Shown: piece after piece, positions 6,287-14,776 of the stretch
How positions within the stretch are numbered: the first letter of the stretch is position 1
How the letters are laid out: every line of letters begins with the position of its first letter
Source of the DNA: Clostridia bacterium
Lineage (GTDB): Bacteria; Bacillota_A; Clostridia; Christensenellales; Aristaeellaceae
Length of the DNA stretch: 20,169 nt
NCBI GenBank assembly: GCA_025997215.1
Contig: BNUH01000048.1
Span: 1 to 20,169, forward strand
Reading direction: 5' to 3'
Translations under genes and position numbers: made by a program
The notes under the pieces: model-generated
Databases searched by the model: none
The model's input: only the letters and a program-made list of their open reading frames with translations
Told to the model about the DNA's origin: nothing

Positions 6287-7801
6287 ATGACCAAGCGTAT
6301 CCTGTCCCTGGCGGTCGCTGTGTGCCTGGCGCTGGCGGTTTGGATGCCCGGCCTTGCGGAGGAGTCTTCGCGCCTGGGGGGCTTGACGCTCCCGCTGGTG
6401 GATAAACCCACGACGGTTTCCATTCTGGCTACATCCAATTACACGGACTTTGGCAATAAGCTCTTCTTCCAAGAACTGACGCGCCGCACGGGCATTACCT
6501 TCGATGTCCAAGTCTATACCCAGGATGTTTTTGCTCAAAAGGTAAGCACCATCATCGCCAGCGGCGATCTGCCGGACATCATGACCGCCGGCCTTACCCT
6601 GAGCGAAATCAATACCTATGGCGAGCAGGGCGCTTTCGTCAACGTTGCGGACTATTTGGACGAGCTGCCCAACTTCCGGCGCATCTATTATGAGGACGAA
6701 ACCAACTACAACAAATTCAAGAGCTACACCATCGGGGACGGCCATGCATATGTAATGCCGCAGTACGCTTTGAACCGGGACGTCAATCATGGGTTTATGT
6801 ATCGGCAGGATATCTTTGACAAGCTGGGCCTGACCCCCTGGAACAGCTCCGAAACCTTCTATGAGAACCTGAAAGCTCTCAAGGCGGCGTATCCGGATTC
6901 CTACCCCTATGTCGGAACCAGCGGCGTACAGATTTTCTCACGCTGGCAGTACTATTGGAACATGGCGCCTGGCGCGGCGTATCCCTTCTATTATGATGAA
7001 GAAACCCAGCTGTGGAAGAATTCCGCCTCGGATCCCAAAATGAAGGAAATGCTGGACTTCATGCAAAAGCTCTACGCGGAAGGCCTCATCGATCCTGAAA
7101 TTCTGACCGATTCGCTGGACGCGCTCTCAGCCAAGCTGACGACCGACAAAGGCTTCGTTTTCAACAACTGGATTGGGCGTATGACCATCTTCAATACGCA
7201 GATGGCGCAGGTCAATCCCGAGTACAACCTGGTTTATGGCCGGCCCATTGCGGAGAACAAGCAATTCCCGCTGGAAAAATTTAGCAGCTGGGGAGTTTCC
7301 ATCGCCAATAAGCCCAATGCGCTGACGGCGATGAAATTGGCTGACTATCTCTATAGTGACGAGGGCAGCGAGCTGAACACCATCGGTGTGGAAGGCGTCA
7401 ACTTCGAATGGGATGAAAACGGCAACCCCGTGTATCCCGAACTAGAAGGCAAGCTGGTGGACATCGTAGCCCTGGAGGAAAACTACGGGATGTGGCTGCA
7501 AGGCCTGTATCTCCGTTCGGATCACCGCAGCGTGTATTACAGCTTCACGCCCAACGAGCAGCATGCGCAGGATCTGATCAACAACGAAGTCGGGTATTTC
7601 CCGGAGGATCCGACCTTCACCCTGACCGAGTCGGATCAGGAAACCTTTGCGGATCTCCAGTTGGAGTTGCAAAAGGAGCTCGAGGTATTCGAGAGCAATT
7701 ATCTGGTAAACGCGTCCTATGGTCAGAAGGAATGGGACGAGTTCGTTGCCAAAATAGACAGCCAGTACACCCGGCCGATTTCGGCGATCTTGAACAGGTA
7801 A
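6287..7801 (+). CDS. Extracellular solute-binding protein of a carbohydrate ABC importer (LplA-like)
   Basis: AAGGAGG (6272-6278) lies 8 bases ahead of the ATG. The 504-residue product has a Sec signal peptide (KRILSLAVAVCLALAVWMPG, cleavage likely after Ala24); Cys13 is not in a lipobox context, so a lipoprotein anchor is not evident. The mature protein matches family-1 solute-binding proteins of the large Bacillota LplA/YtcQ type: SGDLPDIMTAGL near residue 93, GDGHAYVMPQ near 150, and the conserved WGVSIANKPNALTAMKLADY block near 331-350. It is first in the operon and is followed by two matching permeases, so it should capture the substrate at the cell surface. Substrate identity cannot be read from sequence; family members bind mono- or oligosaccharides and related compounds. 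Confidence 0.9.
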   Translation: MTKRILSLAVAVCLALAVWMPGLAEESSRLGGLTLPLVDKPTTVSILATSNYTDFGNKLFFQELTRRTGITFDVQVYTQDVFAQKVSTIIASGDLPDIMTAGLTLSEINTYGEQGAFVNVADYLDELPNFRRIYYEDETNYNKFKSYTIGDGHAYVMPQYALNRDVNHGFMYRQDIFDKLGLTPWNSSETFYENLKALKAAYPDSYPYVGTSGVQIFSRWQYYWNMAPGAAYPFYYDEETQLWKNSASDPKMKEMLDFMQKLYAEGLIDPEILTDSLDALSAKLTTDKGFVFNNWIGRMTIFNTQMAQVNPEYNLVYGRPIAENKQFPLEKFSSWGVSIANKPNALTAMKLADYLYSDEGSELNTIGVEGVNFEWDENGNPVYPELEGKLVDIVALEENYGMWLQGLYLRSDHRSVYYSFTPNEQHAQDLINNEVGYFPEDPTFTLTESDQETFADLQLELQKELEVFESNYLVNASYGQKEWDEFVAKIDSQYTRPISAILNR

Positions 7802-7864
7802 ACCGTCCCGCATAAATGCCCCTGATCTCTTGCCCAAGCCCTGCAAATGAAAGGAGCGCGCGCC

Positions 7865-8794
7865 ATGACGCAGCCCCATCCGCGCCCGCTGACGCGCGCT
7901 CTGCGTGTCCTGAAGCGAGATCATCAACTACTGGTTCTGCTTCTACCGGGCCTCGTATTCTACGCCGTCTTCCGCTACGGCCCCATGTACGGCATTCTGA
8001 TTGCCTTTAAGAAGTACAGCCCCTTTCTGGGGATCATGCGCAGCCCCTGGGTCGGCGCGCAGCACTTTGTAAAGTTCTTCCGAAGCAGCGATTTCTTCCT
8101 GTTGCTGCGCAATACGTTCCTGCTGGGCGTGTATTCGCTGCTGTTTTCCTTCCCCGCAACTTTGCTTTTCGCACTGCTGCTTAACGAAGTGATGCACCCC
8201 GGATTTAAGAAAGCGGTGCAGACCATCGCCTACCTGCCCACCTTTCTGTCGGTGGTAATCGTCTGCAGCATGACCATTGAGCTGCTCTCACCGCAGAACG
8301 GCCTGATCAATAAGATTATAATGGGCGTTGGAAGGAAGTCGATCTACTTTCTGATCAAGCCCGAATGGTATCGGACGTTCTATATCGCCTCCGGCATATG
8401 GGCGTCTCTGGGTTCGGGCGCGATCATCTTTCTGGCGGCTTTGTCTGGCATCGATCCTGCCCTGTATGAGGCCGCTACCCTGGACGGATGCCGCCGCCTG
8501 GGGATGGTCCGGCACATCACCCTGCCTTCCATACTGCCCACCATTGTGACAATGTTCATCCTGCAGTCGGCCAACGTCATGCGGATCGGTGCGGACAAGA
8601 CGCTCCTGCTCTATAACCCCATGACCTATGCCGTTTCGGACATCATCGCTTCCTTTGTGTACCGCAAAGGCATTGTTGAAAAGAACTTCAGCTACGGCGC
8701 GGCGGTGGGCCTGTTTGAGTCGGTCGTCGCCTGTGCGATTCTACTGTCCACCAACGCGCTCAGCCGCTGGACGACCGGCGAGAGCCTTTGGTAA
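7865..8794 (+). CDS. ABC transporter permease, LplB family
   Basis: AAAGGAG (7850-7856) fits the ATG at 7865; the earlier in-frame ATG at 7847 overlaps this site and is unlikely. The 309-residue product has about six membrane segments, starting LLVLLLPGLVFYAVFRYGPM and ending near SVVACAILLSTNAL. The cytoplasmic EAA loop that contacts the ATPase begins at Glu202 (YEAATLDGCRRLGM...TLP). The PMYGILIAFK opening is typical of LplB-type permeases that pair with YtcP-type partners. It forms the membrane channel with the next gene and the binding protein before it. No ATPase gene is present in the window; such systems commonly share a multitask ATPase encoded elsewhere (MsmX type). Confidence 0.92.
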   Translation: MTQPHPRPLTRALRVLKRDHQLLVLLLPGLVFYAVFRYGPMYGILIAFKKYSPFLGIMRSPWVGAQHFVKFFRSSDFFLLLRNTFLLGVYSLLFSFPATLLFALLLNEVMHPGFKKAVQTIAYLPTFLSVVIVCSMTIELLSPQNGLINKIIMGVGRKSIYFLIKPEWYRTFYIASGIWASLGSGAIIFLAALSGIDPALYEAATLDGCRRLGMVRHITLPSILPTIVTMFILQSANVMRIGADKTLLLYNPMTYAVSDIIASFVYRKGIVEKNFSYGAAVGLFESVVACAILLSTNALSRWTTGESLW

Positions 8795-8803
8795 GGGGGG
8801 CCT

Positions 8804-9661
8804 ATGCGAAGACGGTTTACGGTTTCGGACGTGGTCCTCTACGGCGTGCTGGTTCTGCTGTGCGGCACGATCCTCTACCCCATGCTGCACGTGGTAGCCG
8901 TTTCCATGAGCGGGCCTTTGTACATCACGCGCAATGAGGTCACAGTTTACCCCCGGGGCTTTACCCTGGAAGCGTATACGCACATCCTCAAAAACGGCCA
9001 GGTGCTGCGGGCGTTCCTGAACTCCGTGCGTTATACGGTGGTCGGCACGCTGATCAACCTGCTGATGACCGTCGTAATGGCCTATCCGCTTTCCAGGAGC
9101 CGGCTGTTTTGCAGAAACATCATAATCAAGCTGCTGACGGTTACCATGTTCTTCAACGGCGGCATCATCCCGACCTTTTTGGTAGTGCGCGCGGTGGGCC
9201 TCCTTGACAGCATGTGGGCGCTGGTGCTGCCCAACGCCATCTGGACGATGGAGCTGCTAATTATGATCAGCTTTTTCCGGTCGCTGCCCGTCAGCCTGTT
9301 TGAATCGGCCATGCTGGACGGCGCTTCGGAATACCGCACCCTGGCGCAGATCGCCGTCCCGCTGTCAAAGGCGTCCATTGCTTCCATTGCAATGTTCTTC
9401 TTCATGGGCCACTGGAACAGCTACCTTTTGCCCATGATCTACCTGAACACCAGTGCGAAATTCCCCCTGCAGCTGGTACTGCGCTCTATGCTGCTGGAGG
9501 ATTCAGAGGCCACCTCCCTCATAATGGAAACTAACCTGCTTACGCCTATTTCCGTCAAGAATGCCGTAATCTTCATTACCATGGTGCCCGTGATGATTGT
9601 CTACCCCTTTGTGCAGCGGTATTTCGTCAAGGGTGTGATGATTGGTTCCCTTAAAGGGTAA
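8804..9661 (+). CDS. ABC transporter permease, YtcP/CUT1 family
   Basis: The ATG lies 9 bases after the previous stop, behind AAGGGGGG. The 285-residue product has six membrane segments and the family opening LVLLCGTILYPMLHVVAVSM. The EAA loop begins near Glu167 (FESAMLDGASEYRTLAQIAVPL). The C-terminus YPFVQRYFVKGVMIGSLKG is diagnostic of YtcP-like permeases. It is the second half of the channel with the LplB-like protein. The same C-terminal signature survives as a remnant at 17507-17618, showing that a second importer of this type once stood in the neighbouring cluster. Confidence 0.92.
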   Translation: MRRRFTVSDVVLYGVLVLLCGTILYPMLHVVAVSMSGPLYITRNEVTVYPRGFTLEAYTHILKNGQVLRAFLNSVRYTVVGTLINLLMTVVMAYPLSRSRLFCRNIIIKLLTVTMFFNGGIIPTFLVVRAVGLLDSMWALVLPNAIWTMELLIMISFFRSLPVSLFESAMLDGASEYRTLAQIAVPLSKASIASIAMFFFMGHWNSYLLPMIYLNTSAKFPLQLVLRSMLLEDSEATSLIMETNLLTPISVKNAVIFITMVPVMIVYPFVQRYFVKGVMIGSLKG

Positions 9662-9686
9662 CTGAGTGATACAAGGAGGCAGCGCC

Positions 9687-10334
9687 ATGGCTCAGCTCCA
9701 ATTCCAACCTCAGCGCCAGCGGACGGCGCACAATGCCGAACGCTCCCGCAGCGACATCCTGCAAGCTGCGGAACTCCATTTCGCTGAAAAAGGTTTTTAT
9801 GGCGCGCGCATCGATGAGATTGCCGAATCCGCCCAGATCAACAAGCGGATGCTCTACGCCTACTTTGGCAGCAAGGAAGGCCTATACCGCCAAGTGCTTC
9901 TGGACGTATACAAGCGTATGGAAACGGCGGATGAGGAGCTGATTGCCCGAAAGCTGACAGGCGTCGAACTGATTCGCGGCATCATCGGCATGTATTTTGA
10001 CTTCCTGCACACCCATCCCACATTTGTCAGCATACTGATGTGGGAAAACCTGGATCAGGCGCGGCATTTGGACATGCTGCCCATGAATGAGGTGGAGCGG
10101 CCTTCCCTCGCTTTCTTCGCGGAGGAGATCCGCCGGGGCAAGGAGGCGGGCGTCTTTCGTGCCACACTAGACGAGCGGCAGGTCGTCGTCTCGCTGATTA
10201 CCGTATGCTTTGCTAATTTTTCCAACCGGCATACGCTTTCACGGCTGTTTGCCTGTGATTTGACCCGCGATGCAATGGTGGAGATACGCAAGCAGCATAC
10301 GATTGATATGATGCTTACCTATATGACACCATAA
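9687..10334 (+). CDS. TetR-family transcriptional regulator
   Basis: AAGGAGG (9673-9679) decides for the ATG at 9687, not the GTG at 9666 that lies upstream of this site. The 215-residue protein has a TetR N-terminal DNA-binding domain: helix ILQAAELHFAEKGFYGARID, then a helix-turn-helix at about residues 42-61 (IDEIAESAQINKRMLYAYFG). The C-terminal ligand domain is diverse, as usual. Embedded between importer and enzyme genes, it most likely represses this operon and perhaps the divergent nitrilase-like gene, and is released by the substrate or an intermediate. The direct repeats at 6070-6113 are candidate targets. Intact. Confidence 0.9.
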   Translation: MAQLQFQPQRQRTAHNAERSRSDILQAAELHFAEKGFYGARIDEIAESAQINKRMLYAYFGSKEGLYRQVLLDVYKRMETADEELIARKLTGVELIRGIIGMYFDFLHTHPTFVSILMWENLDQARHLDMLPMNEVERPSLAFFAEEIRRGKEAGVFRATLDERQVVVSLITVCFANFSNRHTLSRLFACDLTRDAMVEIRKQHTIDMMLTYMTP

Positions 10335-10347
10335 GGAGCGAACCGAC

Positions 10348-11361
10348 ATGTGGACGGAAGAAAAACTGGAAACGCTGCTGACCACCCCTTCCCAGGCGTT
10401 GGTGGACGAACTGCGCGACTTGCGGGGCGACCTCATGATCCTTGGCGCAAGCGGGAAGATGGGCCCTACGCTGTCATTGCTGGCTAAAAATGCGCTTTGT
10501 GCGGCGGGAAGCAGTGCCCGCGTTTATGCGGTATCTAGGTTTACCGATCCGAAGGCGCTGACGCGGCTGCAGGCAGGCAGTGTGGAGTGCATCGCCGGAG
10601 ATCTGCTGGAGCCCGGCGTGCTGGAGGCGCTGCCAGAAGTTCCAAATATTGTCTACATAGCAGGCCGCAAGTTCGGCACGACAGAGGATGCGCCGGCGAC
10701 CTGGGCGGTGAACGCGTCGCTGCCCACACTGGTGACCCGCCGCTATCCAAACGCCAAGTTTGTGGCGTTCTCCACCGGAAACGTTTACGCGCCCGCGCCA
10801 ATTTTCTCCGGCGGAAGCGTGGAGACGGACGCACCGCAACCCCTGGGGGAATATGGCATAAGCTGTCTTGCGCGGGAGCGGATCTTCGAGCGCGCGGCGA
10901 TGCAGGGGGCCCGTGTGCTGCTGTACCGGCTCAGCTATGCCGTTGATCTGCGCTACGGTGTGCTGTGCGACCTGGCACAGCACATTCTGGCAGATGAGCC
11001 TATCTCCCTGAATGTGCCATGCTTTAGCTGCGTATGGCAGGGATATGCCAACGAGGTCGCCCTACGCGCCTTGGCGGACGCCGCTTCCCCCGCTGCGGTC
11101 CTGAACGTCACAGGGCCTGAGCAAGTTTCTGTACGGTACGCGGCGGAGCAGCTGGGCATTTACCTCGGGAAAACGCCACGGTTTAAAGACGAGCCGGGTG
11201 ACCGGGCGTCGTTCAGCAACAGCGCTCATTGTATGTCGCGCTTTGGCTATCCATCAGTGGGCCTGGCAAAGCTAATCCGCTGGCAGGCGGAATGGATGCT
11301 TGACGGCGGCCGGCTGCTGGGTAAACCGACCCACTTTGAGGAACAGGGAGGGCGCTACTGA
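10348..11361 (+). CDS. NAD-dependent epimerase/dehydratase (extended SDR) with Cys in place of the catalytic Lys
   Basis: The 337-residue product follows AAGGAGCG and an ATG 13 bases after the TetR stop. The Rossmann glycine motif is GASGKMG (33-39), with VYIAGRKFG near 102-110 and the STGNVYAP active-site strand at 142-149. In the expected YxxxK signature the sequence is Y169-G-I-S-C173: Tyr is kept, Lys is Cys (codon TGT at 10864). Otherwise it looks intact and collinear with sugar-nucleotide or sugar-acid epimerases. It overlaps the next gene by one base, so it is translationally coupled to the DapA-like lyase. It may bind NAD and act on a sugar acid, with altered chemistry or a replaced base. 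Substrate unknown. Confidence 0.85.
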   Translation: MWTEEKLETLLTTPSQALVDELRDLRGDLMILGASGKMGPTLSLLAKNALCAAGSSARVYAVSRFTDPKALTRLQAGSVECIAGDLLEPGVLEALPEVPNIVYIAGRKFGTTEDAPATWAVNASLPTLVTRRYPNAKFVAFSTGNVYAPAPIFSGGSVETDAPQPLGEYGISCLARERIFERAAMQGARVLLYRLSYAVDLRYGVLCDLAQHILADEPISLNVPCFSCVWQGYANEVALRALADAASPAAVLNVTGPEQVSVRYAAEQLGIYLGKTPRFKDEPGDRASFSNSAHCMSRFGYPSVGLAKLIRWQAEWMLDGGRLLGKPTHFEEQGGRY

Positions 11362-12419
11362 TGCGCAAGTCAATTTGCGAGCGGATTCAAGCTGGCGGAG
11401 TGATCCCGGCAACCCCCCTGGTGCTGGATGAAAACCGAAAGCTGGACGAAGCCAGACAGCGCCGCCTGCTTCGCTATTACCTGCAGGCGGGTGTTGACGG
11501 GCTGGCCGTTGGGGTGCATACCACGCAATTCGCCATCCGCGATCCGCACATCGCACTCCTGGAACCGGTTCTGCGCATTGCCTCGGAGGAGATGGAAGCC
11601 TTTGAGCGACGCACAGGCCGCACGCTGATCCGCATTGCGGGGGCGTGCGGACCGACGGAACAGGCAGAGGGAGAAGCCGCGCTTGCCCGGTCGCTGGGTT
11701 ATGACGCGCTACTGCTCAGCCCCAGCGGCCTGGGGACGTGGACGGAGGAAGCGCTGCTGGAGCGCACGCGCCGGGTGGCTGAAATTTCGCCGGTTGTAGG
11801 GTTTTATTTGCAACCCAGTGCGGGCGGGCGCGTTCTGTCCTATAATTACTGGACAGAGCTGTGCGCGGTGCCCGGGGTGGCGGCGATCAAGTGCGCGGGG
11901 TTCGACCGATACCGGATGCTGGACGTGGCTCGGGCGATTGCCATGAGCGGGCGGGCCGGACAGATCGCGCTGTACACGGGCAATGACGACAACATTGTGG
12001 CGGACCTGCTGACGACGTTCGTTTTTTCGGAAGACGGTTCCGAACGCAAGGTGGGTGTGGCGGGCGGGCTGCTGGGGCACTGGGCGGTGTGGACGCGCCG
12101 CGCGGTGGAGATTTTCATCCAAGCTCGGCAGGCGAAGGAATCGGAAGCGATCCCGGCATCGCTGCTGACGCTGGCGGCGCAGGTTACAGACGCAAACGCC
12201 GCGTTCTTCGACGTCGCACATGGGTTCCGGGGGAGCATTGCGGGCGTTCATGAGGTACTGCGGCGGCAGGGACTGATGCGGGGCATTTGGTGTTTGGATC
12301 CGAACGAAACACTATCGCTTGGCCAGGCGAATGAGATCGATCGCATATACCGCATGTACCCCCACCTGAACGACGACGCATTCGTGGAGCAGTTTTTGCG
12401 GGATTATGATCCGGCATAA
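11361..12419 (+). CDS. DapA/NanA-family lyase (class I aldolase/dehydratase type), divergent
   Basis: The ATG shares its A with the TGA of the SDR gene, behind AGGGAGG. The 352-residue protein has the dihydrodipicolinate synthase / N-acetylneuraminate lyase barrel. GVHTTQFA (51-58) replaces the usual GGTTGE motif, Tyr149 in VGFYLQPS corresponds to the catalytic Tyr, and Lys177 in AAIKCAGF is the Schiff-base lysine. It is about 50 residues longer than typical DapA. Family members cleave or dehydrate keto-acid sugars or condense pyruvate with aldehydes. The altered motif argues against true DapA, and the setting argues for a catabolic aldolase or dehydratase acting after the SDR. Confidence 0.85.
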   Translation: MRKSICERIQAGGVIPATPLVLDENRKLDEARQRRLLRYYLQAGVDGLAVGVHTTQFAIRDPHIALLEPVLRIASEEMEAFERRTGRTLIRIAGACGPTEQAEGEAALARSLGYDALLLSPSGLGTWTEEALLERTRRVAEISPVVGFYLQPSAGGRVLSYNYWTELCAVPGVAAIKCAGFDRYRMLDVARAIAMSGRAGQIALYTGNDDNIVADLLTTFVFSEDGSERKVGVAGGLLGHWAVWTRRAVEIFIQARQAKESEAIPASLLTLAAQVTDANAAFFDVAHGFRGSIAGVHEVLRRQGLMRGIWCLDPNETLSLGQANEIDRIYRMYPHLNDDAFVEQFLRDYDPA

Positions 12420-12440
12420 TAAAAAACGGAGGCGAAGCCC

Positions 12441-13421
12441 ATGCGCGTGTGTCAAATCGGCTGCGGCGGTCATGCCCGGCATGTTTACCGGGATTCGTTG
12501 CTGGTCTGCAGGAAAGCGGATCCCAGCCTGGTTCTCGCCGCCTGCTGCGATACAGACGCGGAAAGCGCCTGGTCGTACGCGCGGGAGACGGGCTTTCAAC
12601 AGGCTTTTACCGACTACCACACCATGCTGGAAGCCGCCGCGCCGGACGCGGTACTGCTGGTCACACCCTATCAGGTGACCGACGTACTGGCCGCAGATCT
12701 GCTTCGCCGGGGTGTTCCGACGCTGATCGAAAAGCCTCCTGCGGAAACGCTGGCGAAGATGCTGGCTTTGATTGAGATTGCACAACAAACGGGTACAATT
12801 CATCAGGTTGCCTATAACCGGCGGCATATGCCTATGGTGCGGGAATTGATTGGGCATGTTGCTGGTCGGACAATCCAGCATATTGACTTTGAAATGTATC
12901 GTGTGAACCGCAGGGATCCCGCTTTCTTCTCCACGGCAGTCCATGGGTTTGATCTTGTGCGGCATTTGGCGGGCGGCGAGCTGCTGGAGATGCATGCCGT
13001 CTACCGCCCGTTAGAGAATCCTGGCTCGGTAAACGCAGTTTTCTTATGTACTTTTGCGGGCGGTATAACGGCTGCGCTGACCTTTTGCCCTATGTCCGGA
13101 TTGGTGTCAGAACAGGTTACAGTTATAGCTGTGAATGATACCGTGCTGGTGGATTTGCCCATATGGGGAGAACGTGTGCATGGCGGCTTGCTGGAGCACT
13201 ACCACGAAAATCGGCTGATCGTCCGCATGACGGACGCAGATTTCCCGGATGGCACAAGTATGGTGGAGTCGAACGGGTTTGTAAGTCAGCTCCGTGTGTT
13301 CCTAAAGCGTGTTGATCAGGGCATGATTCCGGAAGATTCACTTGCGTCGGGGTTAGATGCATCCATTCTGGGTGAGTGCATGCGTCTGGGCAAGACGGAC
13401 TATCGACGTGGAGAGCTGTAG
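12441..13421 (+). CDS. Gfo/Idh/MocA-family oxidoreductase
   Basis: GGAGG (12429-12433) precedes the ATG. The 326-residue protein has the N-terminal nucleotide fold (VCQIGCGGHA, residues 3-12), the family EKP motif with Lys98 (TLIEKPPAE), and a C-terminal alpha/beta domain with the VHGFD motif (His168, Asp171) lining the active site. Such enzymes oxidise, reduce or epimerise sugars, inositols and their acids with NAD(P). It is the last gene of the plus-strand operon. From roughly residue 110 onward the codons look less GC-rich than in the genes before it, judged by eye. Substrate unknown. Confidence 0.88.
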   Translation: MRVCQIGCGGHARHVYRDSLLVCRKADPSLVLAACCDTDAESAWSYARETGFQQAFTDYHTMLEAAAPDAVLLVTPYQVTDVLAADLLRRGVPTLIEKPPAETLAKMLALIEIAQQTGTIHQVAYNRRHMPMVRELIGHVAGRTIQHIDFEMYRVNRRDPAFFSTAVHGFDLVRHLAGGELLEMHAVYRPLENPGSVNAVFLCTFAGGITAALTFCPMSGLVSEQVTVIAVNDTVLVDLPIWGERVHGGLLEHYHENRLIVRMTDADFPDGTSMVESNGFVSQLRVFLKRVDQGMIPEDSLASGLDASILGECMRLGKTDYRRGEL

Positions 13422-13495
13422 CACGGCAAAGAAGTGAGCTCCTTTGGGTTTTACTTGAGCAGTGCTGTTAAGCTGTCGCTACCCCTACCGGTAAG

Positions 13496-13524
13496 GTGGG
13501 CGGTGCGTATAGTATCACCGCCAC
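13496..13524. repeat. Hairpin spanning the stop codon of the minus-strand isomerase gene
   Basis: GTGGGCGGTG (13496-13505) pairs with CACCGCCAC (13516-13524) with one bulged G and a 10-base loop. It lies between the convergent genes ending at 13421 and 13515 and includes the isomerase's stop codon (13515-13517). No T-run follows on either strand, so it is not a canonical terminator, though it may slow transcription or protect mRNA ends. Confidence 0.5.
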
Positions 13525-14372
13525 GCTTCATCCAGCATCGTCTTTAACGCAACGATGGATTCCTCACTAGCCTCTAGGCCGCCATCAGTGAACTTGCTGC
13601 CCGCGGGACGCTTCATTACCTCCTCATCCATGATGGTCTTACGATAATGGGTTTCGAGCGAAATCCAGCCGCTGTATTGATCTTGCGCCAGCTTGGATAG
13701 CTGCTTAGGAATGTCGCTGCTGCCCTTACCTATCGAGCGAGCTTGCGGTCCGTTAGGCGTTCGCACGGCATCTTTCATATGAACATGACGTATCCATGGG
13801 CGGAGGATATCGTAACCTTCGACGGGTTGCTCACCATCGAGGTCATAGAGAAGATTAGCGCCGTCCCAAACTGCCTGTATTTGGGAGTGGTTAATTGCCT
13901 GGAGCACACGCCGCAGTTGTGCAGCAGTACCGGTATAGACAGAAGGTTCCGTCTCCAGTACGACACATACGCCCGCATCCTCAATTATTGGCAGTATCTC
14001 ATAGTAAGCGCCGACAATTTCTGAGATTGGCATCTCAACTCCTTCTTTCCAGAATGTGAAACCGCGTACTATTTTACATGATACAAGTGCCGCTAACTCC
14101 AGTGAGCGCTTTAGACTCTCGCGATGGCTTGCTCTCGTATGCGGATCAACAAGGTTACACTTATATAACGGCAATGCGAGCGATGGTATCTTAAGCCCAG
14201 TCTCTTTGGTTACTGACAATATGTCTTTTATATCGACATTAGTAAATTCAAAAGGCCCACGATCATTCACCGACCGTATTTCAAGTCCATCCAGATTATG
14301 GCGAAGTGCAAAATCCGTGGCTACTCGCAGATCCTGTGATACCTCATCCGATATGACGCTCAGGCTATACAT
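13515..14372 (-). CDS. Sugar phosphate isomerase/epimerase (xylose isomerase-like TIM barrel)
   Basis: GGAGG (14385-14381) sits 8 bases ahead of the ATG at 14372; a GTG at 14381 overlaps that site and is rejected as the start. The 285-residue protein begins MYSLSVISDEVSQDL and has the AP-endonuclease-2 barrel with metal ligands in expected places: Glu140 or Glu142 (VLETEPS), Asp170 (VWDGAN), His196/His198 (RHVHMKD) and Glu240 (ISLETHYR). Such enzymes interconvert ketoses or keto-acid sugars. It is the last gene of the minus-strand cluster, downstream of a truncated nagA. It is intact and may use its own promoter in the joint region. Confidence 0.85.
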   Translation of the reverse strand: MYSLSVISDEVSQDLRVATDFALRHNLDGLEIRSVNDRGPFEFTNVDIKDILSVTKETGLKIPSLALPLYKCNLVDPHTRASHRESLKRSLELAALVSCKIVRGFTFWKEGVEMPISEIVGAYYEILPIIEDAGVCVVLETEPSVYTGTAAQLRRVLQAINHSQIQAVWDGANLLYDLDGEQPVEGYDILRPWIRHVHMKDAVRTPNGPQARSIGKGSSDIPKQLSKLAQDQYSGWISLETHYRKTIMDEEVMKRPAGSKFTDGGLEASEESIVALKTMLDEAWR

Positions 14373-14390
14373 GATACCCACCTCCAGTAT

Positions 14391-14418
14391 ATTATACGAC
14401 TGGTGTACCAGAAACCAA
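14391..14418 (-). promoter_or_regulatory. Candidate promoter and operator-like dyad before the isomerase gene
   Basis: On the minus strand TTGGTT (14418-14413) and TATAAT (14396-14391) are 16 bases apart. Between them CTGGT-GT-ACCAG (14400-14411) is a short palindrome of the kind bound by LacI-type regulators. A caveat is that the predicted start of transcription falls on the ribosome binding site, so the -10 match may be chance. Confidence 0.3.
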
Positions 14419-14420
14419 TG

Positions 14421-14771
14421 TCAATGCGGTGGATAATTCATTATGTCCAATAGATCAGGCGTTGAACTAGCCAGCGATGTCGGCAATAGTGTAGTCGTAC
14501 CATGCAGCGCATGCATTCGCGCTGCGCTATGGAACGCATCGGTTGTTGCGTCCATGAAGTCATGCCCGCCGCCGCCGTGCACATGCAGGTCGATAAACCC
14601 AGGCGTAATCCAACCGCCGCGCGCGTCAAACAATTCGCATCCGCAGTCGCTTGATTCGTCGCGCGGACATACCGATTCAATCACCGCGCCGTTTATGCGG
14701 ATTTCATAATCGTCCAGGACTCGCATTGGTGCGATTATTCTGCCGCCAAACACTTTTGCACGAGTAGGCAT
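14421..14771 (-). pseudogene. nagA: N-terminal fragment of N-acetylglucosamine-6-phosphate deacetylase
   Basis: GGGAGG precedes the ATG at 14771. The frame gives 116 residues that match the start of NagA: MPTRAKVFGGRIIAP, a beta-sandwich segment, then TPGFIDLHVHGGGGHDFMDA with the metal-binding His63 and His65, and HGTTTLLPTSL near residues 88-98. Homology ends near residue 105 and a stop follows at once. NagA normally has about 380 residues, so the barrel with the catalytic Asp and the remaining metal ligands is missing. The gene starts 5 bases after the Gfo-NagB fusion, the usual place for nagA beside nagB. The deletion joined it to the region before the isomerase gene. Confidence 0.85.
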
Positions 14772-14776
14772 AGCAA

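Noticed and set aside
7847..7864. Upstream start for the first permease
   Set aside because: The ATG at 7847 overlaps the AAAGGAG site that serves the ATG at 7865.
6287..9661. Missing ABC ATPase as a sign of a broken importer
   Set aside because: Importers of the LplABC/YtcQP type usually lack their own ATPase and share one encoded elsewhere.
10474..10983. 169-codon minus-strand ORF
   Set aside because: Lies antisense inside the well-supported SDR gene; no domain signature or ribosome binding site.
11709..12251. 180-codon minus-strand ORF
   Set aside because: Shadow of the DapA-like gene; rich in Arg/Pro/Ala as expected from antisense GC-rich codons.
13427..13450. Terminator after the plus-strand operon (CAAAG...CTTTG then GGTTTT)
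   Set aside because: Five-base stem with a 10-base loop and a poor T-run is too weak to call.
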